Assembly: GCA_031425455.1 (NCBI GenBank) | Contig: JANPJJ010000015.1 | Span: 1 to 18,673, forward strand | Length of the DNA: 18,673 bases | Source of the DNA: Sandaracinobacteroides sp031425455 | GTDB lineage: Bacteria > Pseudomonadota > Alphaproteobacteria > Sphingomonadales > Sphingomonadaceae | Direction of reading: 5' to 3' | Part shown: positions 13,841 through 18,673 of the stretch, in pieces | How the letters are laid out: every line of letters begins with the position of its first letter | How positions within the stretch are numbered: the first letter of the stretch is position 1 | Position numbers and translations under genes: made by a program | Notes under the pieces: generated by a model | What the model was told of the DNA's origin: nothing | Databases searched by the model: none | What the model saw: only the letters and a program-made list of their open reading frames with translations

Positions 13841-15049
13841 ATGACCGATCTTCTGTCGAAGTTCGATCCCGTCATCGCCGAACATGCGGGCCTGATGGCA
13901 ACCGGCGTCCGCGATCCGTTCGGCGTGGTGATGAGCGAGGTCCTCTCCCCCACCCGCGCCATCATCAACGGTCGCGAGACCATTCTGGTGGGCACCTATA
14001 ACTATATGGGGATGACGTTCGACCCCGACGTGATCGCGGCCGGCAAGCAGGCCCTGGCGGCGTTCGGCGCCGGCTCCACCGGAAGCCGGGTGCTGAACGG
14101 CACCTTCGCCCCGCACATCGCGGTCGAGCAGGCGCTGAAGGACTTCTACGGAACATCCTCTGCGATCGTGTTCAGCACCGGCTACCAGGCCAATCTCGGG
14201 ATTGTCTCAACGCTCGCCGGCAAGGGTGACTATATCATCCTCGATGCCGACAGCCACGCCTCCATCTACGATGGCTGCAAGCTCGGCAACGCCGAGGTGG
14301 TCCGCTTCCGCCACAACAATGTGGACGATCTCGACAAGCGACTGGGCCGGCTGCCGCCCGAGGCGGGCAAGCTCGTCATCCTGGAAGGCGTCTATTCGAT
14401 GCTGGGCGACGTCGCGCCCTTGCCTCAGCTGGTCGCGGTCGCCAAGAAACACAACGCGATGACCATGGTGGACGAAGCCCATGCGATGGGCTTTTTCGGC
14501 ACCCACGGCCGCGGCGTCTACGAGGAGCAGGGCCTCGAGAACGAGGTAGATTTCGTCGTCGGCACCTTCTCGAAGTCGGTCGGCACCGTCGGCGGCTTCG
14601 CGGTTTCCAACCATCCGAAGTTCGAGATCCTGCGGCTGGTTTGCAACCCCTACCGCTTCACCGCCTCGCTCCCCCCTGCCGTCGCCGCCACCGCCGAAGC
14701 CAGCATCCGCAAGCTGATGAGTGCCAAAGCCAAGCGCGACAACCTCTGGGCCGTCAGCCGCAAGCTCCATGCGGGCCTGAAATCCGCCGGGTTCCGCATG
14801 GCGACCGACACCCCCGAAAGCGCCATCATCGCCGTCCTGCTGCCGGACCAGGTCGCAACCGTCGCCATGTGGCACCAGCTTCTGGAGCACGGCATCTATG
14901 TGAACATGAGCCGCCCGCCCGCGACGCCTGCCGGCATCTACCTGCTGCGCTGCTCGCTTTCGGCTGCCCACACGCTCGAGGACGTCGACACCATCATCGC
15001 CCGCTTCATCGAGGCCCGCGAAAGCCTGCCGGAAGCGAAAGCCGCCTGA
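13841..15049 (+). CDS. spt: Serine palmitoyltransferase
   Basis: A PLP-dependent alpha-oxoamine synthase that condenses serine with a fatty acyl thioester to 3-ketosphinganine, the first committed step of sphingolipid synthesis; the bacterial enzyme is soluble. The 402-residue product has TYNYMGMTFDPDVI, GAGSTGSRVLNGTFAPHIAV, and DADSHASIYDGC with His139 that stacks on PLP. Asp211 and His214 lie in VDEAHAMG, and GTFSKSVGTVGG has the PLP lysine Lys245. All are offset by 20 from the Sphingomonas paucimobilis enzyme as I recall it (His159, Asp231, His234, Lys265). Related enzymes (KBL, AONS, ALAS) share the fold, but the adjacent ACP and reductase favour SPT. The glycosyl or acyl transferase genes of later steps are not in this window. 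Confidence 0.95.
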   Translation: MTDLLSKFDPVIAEHAGLMATGVRDPFGVVMSEVLSPTRAIINGRETILVGTYNYMGMTFDPDVIAAGKQALAAFGAGSTGSRVLNGTFAPHIAVEQALKDFYGTSSAIVFSTGYQANLGIVSTLAGKGDYIILDADSHASIYDGCKLGNAEVVRFRHNNVDDLDKRLGRLPPEAGKLVILEGVYSMLGDVAPLPQLVAVAKKHNAMTMVDEAHAMGFFGTHGRGVYEEQGLENEVDFVVGTFSKSVGTVGGFAVSNHPKFEILRLVCNPYRFTASLPPAVAATAEASIRKLMSAKAKRDNLWAVSRKLHAGLKSAGFRMATDTPESAIIAVLLPDQVATVAMWHQLLEHGIYVNMSRPPATPAGIYLLRCSLSAAHTLEDVDTIIARFIEARESLPEAKAA

Positions 15050-15052
15050 ATC

Positions 15053-15100
15053 GCCCCTCCCGTTCACCCGAAGGCTGACCTGCGGTTTCAACGGAGGGGC
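15053..15100. repeat. Inverted repeat after spt
   Basis: GCCCCTCCCGTT (15053-15064) and AACGGAGGGGC (15090-15100) can pair over about 11 bp with one bulged base. It starts four bases after the spt stop and is followed by GGGGTTGGGGCC with no T-run. It may stabilise or weakly terminate the spt transcript, or be a common sphingomonad intergenic repeat. Confidence 0.5.
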
Positions 15101-15155
15101 AGGGGTTGGGGCCGACCCGCCAGCGCCCCGAATTGCCCAGAAAGCAAGGACCTAC

Positions 15156-15554
15156 ATGGACTTTCCCTACCCTTTCGCCACCCTCGCCACCGCTGCCGCC
15201 ATCCTCACCTACGTCTGGACCGGCATCCTTCTGGGCCCCGCCCGCAAGGCGCACGGCGTCGATTACCCCAACACCCACGGCCCCGACGCCTTCAACCGCG
15301 TCTGGCGCGCCCATCAGAACACGCTGGAACAGCTCGCAATCTTCCTGCCCAGCCTTTGGCTGTTCGCCGCAATCGTCTCCGACCTCTGGGCCGGCGCGCT
15401 GGGCCTCGTCTGGGTCGTCGGCCGCATCCTCTATGTGAAGGGCTATGCCGAGGCCGCCGAGAAGCGCACCACTGGCTTCGGCGTCAGCCTGCTGGCCACC
15501 GCGATCGCCCTGTTCGGCAGCCTGGGCACCGTCATCTACCAACTGCTCAGCTGA
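15156..15554 (+). CDS. MAPEG family membrane protein
   Basis: A 132-residue integral membrane protein of the MAPEG superfamily (membrane-associated proteins in eicosanoid and glutathione metabolism). It has four hydrophobic helices. The conserved segment FNRVWRAHQNTLEQLAIFLP (about residues 47-66) is the family signature: the RxxxNxxE-like stretch that contributes to glutathione binding in characterised members. The C-terminal GRILYVKGYAEAAEKRTTGF is also typical. AAGGA stands about six bases before the ATG. Some members conjugate or reduce substrates with glutathione, and gshA is in the window, but bacterial members are mostly uncharacterised. It lies 106 bases after spt in the same direction, so a link to the sphingolipid operon is possible but not shown. 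Confidence 0.9.
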   Translation: MDFPYPFATLATAAAILTYVWTGILLGPARKAHGVDYPNTHGPDAFNRVWRAHQNTLEQLAIFLPSLWLFAAIVSDLWAGALGLVWVVGRILYVKGYAEAAEKRTTGFGVSLLATAIALFGSLGTVIYQLLS

Positions 15555-15623
15555 TCTTGCAGGTGCTTGCCGGGCGCCTGCCCCGCCTCTAGGAACCTGG
15601 GCAGGGAAAAAGAGGGAGCGGGG

Positions 15624-17210
15624 ATGCAAGCAGCCACCACGGAAGACGCACCGATCGACATCAAGCGCGACCGCCTGGTCATCGTCGCCTCCTCGCTCGG
15701 CACCGTGTTCGAATGGTATGATTTCTTCCTCTACGGCATTCTCGCAGCCCTCATCGGCAAGCTGTTCTTCCCGATCGACAACCCTACCGCCGCAACCCTC
15801 GCAAGCCTCGCTACCTTCGGCGCCGGCTTCGGGGTGCGGCCGCTCGGCGCGCTGCTGTTCGGCCACTACGGCGACCGCATCGGCCGCAAATACACCTTCC
15901 TCATCACCATCACGCTGATGGGCGTCGCCACCGCCGCCATCGGTCTGCTGCCCACCTACGCCCAGGCGGGCCTGTGGGCGCCCATCCTGCTTGTGCTGCT
16001 GCGCCTGCTCCAGGGCCTTGCGCTCGGCGGCGAATATGGCGGCGCTGCCATCTACGTTGGCGAGCACGCGCCCAGAAATCGCCGCGGCGAATACACCAGC
16101 TGGATCCAGATCTCCGTCGTCGGCGGGTTCCTGCTTTGCCTCGTCATCGTGCTCGCCACCCGCGCCAGCATGTCCGACGAGCAGTTCACGGCCTGGGGCT
16201 GGCGCATCCCGTTCCTGCTTAGCCTGGTGATGCTCGCGATCTCGGTCTACATCCGCATGAAGCTGTCCGAGAGCCCGGTGTTCCAGAAGATGAAGGCCGC
16301 CGGCACCACGTCCAAAAATCCCATCGTCGACGCCTTTTCCGACAAGGCAAACGTCAAGAACGTCCTCGTCTCGCTGTTCGGCGTCGCGGCAGGCCTTACC
16401 GTCGTCTACTACACCAGCCAGTTCGGAACGCTCTATTTCCTGACCGGCACCGCCGGCGTCGGCGAAACCGAAGCGCTGACATACCTGGCGCTCGGCGCCG
16501 TGTTCGCCGCGCCGCTCTACGTCGCCTTCGGCATGCTGTCGGACCGGATCGGCCGCAAGAAGCTGCTTCTGATCGGCTACGGCCTCGCCATGCTGCTGGT
16601 GTTCCCGCTGTTCCACCTGATGGCGAACGGCGCCAACCCCGCGCTCGCCCGCGCCACTGCCGCCAACCCCGTCGTCCTCGAACTGCCGGACTGCGATTTC
16701 AGCGTCTTTTCGCGCCAGCAGACCACGCCGTGCGCCCAGGCGCTCGGCTATCTCACCAAGCGCGGCATCGCCTATTCCAAGGTCGAGGCGCCTGACGTGG
16801 CCCTGCGTGTCGGTGACACCCGGGTCGACGGCTTCGACCAGCAAGCCTTCACCGCCGCCCTCGCAGCTGCCGGCTACCCGGAAAAGGCGAACCCGGCCGA
16901 GAAACAGCGCTGGAAAATCATTCTCGCCGTGTTCGGCATGGTGGCGCTCAGCGCCATCACCTACGGCCAGGTCGCCGCCATTTTCGTCGAGCTGTTTCCG
17001 GCCCGCGTCCGCTATACCTCGATGTCGGTGCCCTACCACATCGGCACCGGCTATTTCGGCGGCTTCCTGCCGTTCATCCAGCAGATGATCGTGGTGAACA
17101 CCGGCGATCCGTTCGCCGGCCTCTGGTACACCGTCGCGGTCGTCGCCATGGCCTTCATCGTAGCCGCCATCTGGCTCCCCGAAACCCGCGGGCGGGACAT
17201 TTCCGCCTAG
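15624..17210 (+). CDS. MFS transporter, metabolite:H+ symporter (MHS) type
   Basis: A 528-residue inner-membrane transporter related to ProP and KgtP. MHS signatures are clear: SSLGTVFEWYDFFLYG in helix 1, GHYGDRIGRKYTF in loop 2-3, LLQGLALGGEYGGAAIYVGE in helix 4, and FGMLSDRIGRKKLLLIGYG in loop 8-9. Between the ninth helix and the RWKIILAVFGMVALS helix lies an unusual soluble insert of about 90 residues (about 335-425) with two cysteines (LPDCDF and TTPCAQ), predicted outside the membrane. I recall similar inserts in a proteobacterial MHS subfamily, so it is not unique. The ATG at 15624 is preceded by AGAGGGAGCGGGG. The substrate is unknown; relatives move carboxylates, betaines or sugars with protons. 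Confidence 0.9.
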   Translation: MQAATTEDAPIDIKRDRLVIVASSLGTVFEWYDFFLYGILAALIGKLFFPIDNPTAATLASLATFGAGFGVRPLGALLFGHYGDRIGRKYTFLITITLMGVATAAIGLLPTYAQAGLWAPILLVLLRLLQGLALGGEYGGAAIYVGEHAPRNRRGEYTSWIQISVVGGFLLCLVIVLATRASMSDEQFTAWGWRIPFLLSLVMLAISVYIRMKLSESPVFQKMKAAGTTSKNPIVDAFSDKANVKNVLVSLFGVAAGLTVVYYTSQFGTLYFLTGTAGVGETEALTYLALGAVFAAPLYVAFGMLSDRIGRKKLLLIGYGLAMLLVFPLFHLMANGANPALARATAANPVVLELPDCDFSVFSRQQTTPCAQALGYLTKRGIAYSKVEAPDVALRVGDTRVDGFDQQAFTAALAAAGYPEKANPAEKQRWKIILAVFGMVALSAITYGQVAAIFVELFPARVRYTSMSVPYHIGTGYFGGFLPFIQQMIVVNTGDPFAGLWYTVAVVAMAFIVAAIWLPETRGRDISA

Positions 17211-17249
17211 GGTCAGGGCCTAGCTCGAAAGCGAACTACAAATTCACCG

Positions 17250-17291
17250 TCATTCCAGCGAAGGCTGGGATCTCCCCCGGTGACGCGGGGG
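17250..17291. repeat. Intergenic double hairpin, GTCATTCCAGC-type element
   Basis: GTCATTCCAGCGAAGGCTGG contains the stem CCAGC/GCTGG (17255-17268), directly followed by CCCCCG/CGGGGG (17274-17291). The GTCATTCC-AGCGAAGGCTGGGAT pattern resembles the short dispersed palindromic repeats common between genes of sphingomonads and other proteobacteria. It lies between the transporter stop and the CoA-transferase start and could also act as a weak terminator. Confidence 0.55.
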
Positions 17292-17314
17292 CACAGGTTT
17301 CGAAAGAACAGCGC

Positions 17315-18421
17315 ATGGGCCCCCTCGCCGGCATCAAGATCCTCGATCTCTCGCAGATCGTTTCCGGCCCGATGGCCGCCGCCTGGCTCACCGACCAGGG
17401 GGCCGATTGCATCAAGCTGGAAAGCCCCGCTGGCGATCCCGTCCGCCAGTTCGGCGCGCGCAAAGGCAATATGTCGGCGATCTTCGTCGCGGTGAACCGC
17501 GGCAAGCGCGGCGAGACGCTGGACCTGAAGAACCCCGCCCACCACGCCCGGTTCGAGGAGCTGCTGCGCTGGGCCGATGTCCTCGTCGAGAATTTCCGCC
17601 CCGGCACGATGGAAAAGCTCGGCTGGGGCTGGGACCGCTGCCGCGCGCTCAACCCGCGCCTGATCTGGTGCGCGATCACCGGCTTCGGCCCCGACGGCCC
17701 CTATGCCAATCTGCGCGCCTATGATCCTGTCGTGCAGGCCGCCTCAGGCCTGTGCGCGATCCAGTCCGACCCGGACGGCACGCCCCGGCTGATGGGCTCG
17801 CTCATCTGCGACAAGGTCACCGCGCTCACCGCCGCCCAGGCCATCACTGCGGCCCTGTTCCACCGCGAACGCCACGGCGAGGCCCAGCGCGTCGAAGTCG
17901 CCATGCTCGATGCGGCGATCGCCTTCAACTGGGTGGAGGGCATGTACAACCACGCCTTTGTCGAGCCCGCCGACCCCGCGCCCGATTATGCCGCGCTCGG
18001 CCGCCTGTGGCCCGCGAAGGACGGCCATGTCGCCTGCTCGGCGCTTCAGGACATCGAATTCGTGGCGCTGCGCCAGGCGCTGGGCAACCCGGCGGCGCTC
18101 GCCGATCCCGATTTCGACACCGCCGCCGGGCGCTTCGGCAAGCTTCCCGTGATGTTCAAGGCCATGGCCGAGGAGGTCGCCGGCCGCACCCGCGCCGAGC
18201 TGATGGCGGGTTTCACCGCCGCCGGCGCGGTGGGCTGCGTCGTCAACGGCCGCGCGGACGTCGCCGCCGACCCGCAGGTGATCCACAACGGCTGCCTGGT
18301 CCAGGTCGACCAGGGCAATGCCGGCCAGGTCCGCGTTGCCCGCCACCCGGTGCGCTTTTCCGCCACACCGGCGGTTGAAACGCCCGGCCCGGCCCCGGCG
18401 CTCGGGGTAAATCAAGGTTAG
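17315..18421 (+). CDS. Class III (CaiB/BaiF) CoA-transferase
   Basis: A cytoplasmic enzyme that moves CoA between carboxylic acids through a covalent Asp intermediate. The 368-residue product starts MGPLAGIKILDLSQIVSGPM, the family N-terminus, followed by QGADCIKLESPAGDPVR and VLVENFRPGTMEKLGWG. Asp137 in AYDPVVQAASG matches the catalytic Asp of formyl-CoA transferase; TGFGPDGPY is just before it. The C-terminal GEAQRVEVAMLDAAIAFNW is also typical. It is a little shorter than the usual 390-410 residues, mainly at the end. The ATG at 17315 has only a weak ribosome site (AAAGAACAG). The MHS transporter upstream might import a related carboxylate, but the substrate cannot be named. Confidence 0.9.
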   Translation: MGPLAGIKILDLSQIVSGPMAAAWLTDQGADCIKLESPAGDPVRQFGARKGNMSAIFVAVNRGKRGETLDLKNPAHHARFEELLRWADVLVENFRPGTMEKLGWGWDRCRALNPRLIWCAITGFGPDGPYANLRAYDPVVQAASGLCAIQSDPDGTPRLMGSLICDKVTALTAAQAITAALFHRERHGEAQRVEVAMLDAAIAFNWVEGMYNHAFVEPADPAPDYAALGRLWPAKDGHVACSALQDIEFVALRQALGNPAALADPDFDTAAGRFGKLPVMFKAMAEEVAGRTRAELMAGFTAAGAVGCVVNGRADVAADPQVIHNGCLVQVDQGNAGQVRVARHPVRFSATPAVETPGPAPALGVNQG

Positions 18422-18467
18422 CGGTTCGCCCGGCACCGCAATTGAAGGTTAGCCGTGGGCGCCGGGA

Positions 18468-18496
18468 ATTGCACCGCAGCAAAGCCGCCCCCATAT
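18468..18496 (+). promoter_or_regulatory. Candidate heat-shock (RpoH) promoter of the lon-like gene
   Basis: CCCCATAT (18489-18496) fits the RpoH -10 consensus CCCCATNT exactly, and ATTGCAC (18468-18474) is a partial match to the -35 CTTGAAA, with a 14-base spacer inside the accepted 11-16 range. lon genes are classic RpoH targets. Transcription would begin only a few bases before the ATG at 18508. Confidence 0.5.
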
Positions 18497-18507
18497 AGCG
18501 CGTTGAT

Positions 18508-18673
18508 ATGACCAGCTCCGAAATCCTCACCCGCCCCGTCCTGCCGCTGCGCGTCATCGTCGTGTTCACACAGATGATCGTTCCGCTGTTCGTCGGCCGC
18601 GACAAGTCTGTGTATGCGCTGGAAGCCGTTATGCAGACCGAAAATTCGATCTTCCTGCTTTCGCAGATGTATC
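18508..18673 (+). CDS. Lon-like ATP-dependent protease, N-terminal fragment
   Basis: Only the first 55 codons are visible; the gene runs off the right edge. The product begins MTSSEILTRPVLPLRVIVVF and continues IVPLFVGRDKSVYALEAVMQ, which matches the N-terminal substrate-recognition domain of Lon (usual form: VLPLRDIVVFPHMIVPLFVG). Lon degrades misfolded and regulatory proteins in the cytoplasm. Some normally conserved positions differ: the Asp of LRDIVVF is Val, and FPH or FPG is FTQ. No Shine-Dalgarno precedes the ATG, and the candidate heat-shock promoter would give an almost leaderless mRNA. It is either the main lon with local variation or a diverged second copy; the missing part must decide, so I give no gene symbol. 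Confidence 0.8.
   Translation, partial: MTSSEILTRPVLPLRVIVVFTQMIVPLFVGRDKSVYALEAVMQTENSIFLLSQMY

Noticed and set aside
15006..17039. A 677-codon open frame on the minus strand across the MAPEG and transporter genes
   Set aside because: It lies opposite two well-supported genes, is rich in Gly, Asp, Glu, Gln and Arg in the way GC-rich antisense frames are, and shows no domain.
17250..17291. Possible CRISPR-like repeat or insertion-sequence end
   Set aside because: There is only one copy in the window and no target duplication; it fits a dispersed intergenic palindrome better.

Overview
The window is GC-rich and gene-dense and reads as a chromosomal segment of an alphaproteobacterium of the order Sphingomonadales (Sphingomonas or a close relative). 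The main reasons are two surface proteins with the sphingomonad-type PEP-CTERM tail (PEPATWAMLVAGFG... followed by Arg-rich ends), a bacterial serine palmitoyltransferase cluster for sphingolipid synthesis, and close matches to alphaproteobacterial GshA, RsmE, RlmB and MHS-type transporters. I worked from sequence alone, so all family names rest on recognised motifs, not on database searches.

Layout. Positions 1-7100 hold the tRNA-Trp / secE / nusG / rplK / rplA / rplJ / rplL ribosomal-transcription cluster, read leftwards on the minus strand. It is not contiguous. Between rplA and rplJ sit a rightward PEP-CTERM protein gene and a divergent leftward gene for a predicted membrane-anchored helix-turn-helix/TPR-like protein. 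After rplL a second PEP-CTERM gene arrives convergently, so rpoB does not directly follow. Strong minus-strand terminators end rplKA and rplJL, and rplJ has its own promoter and a structured leader, so the classical L11-L1-L10-L7/L12 operon is split into two units. Positions 7101-7903 hold a decayed Doc-type toxin remnant, tRNA-Tyr, a run of palindromes and tRNA-Gly.

Positions 7914-12159 carry a double-hotdog thioesterase, rlmB, a frameshifted DUF29 gene, gshA and rsmE. The last three form a leftward operon (rsmE-gshA-DUF29). Positions 12194-15049 are a rightward sphingolipid operon: an epimerase/reductase similar to the Caulobacter 3-ketoceramide reductase CerR, a small four-helix membrane protein overlapping it by four bases, a dedicated acyl carrier protein and serine palmitoyltransferase. 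The ACP would deliver the acyl chain, SPT would condense it with serine, and the reductase would act later on the ceramide intermediate. A MAPEG-family membrane protein, an MHS-family transporter, a class III CoA-transferase and the first 55 codons of a Lon-like protease complete the window. The Lon-like gene lies behind a heat-shock-type promoter.

The most interesting points are the split ribosomal operon with a possible regulator/PEP-CTERM pair inside it, the RNA structures in front of rplJ and rplK, the doubly frameshifted DUF29 gene, and the uncharacterised membrane protein built into the sphingolipid operon. I found no CRISPR array, insertion sequence or phage gene.
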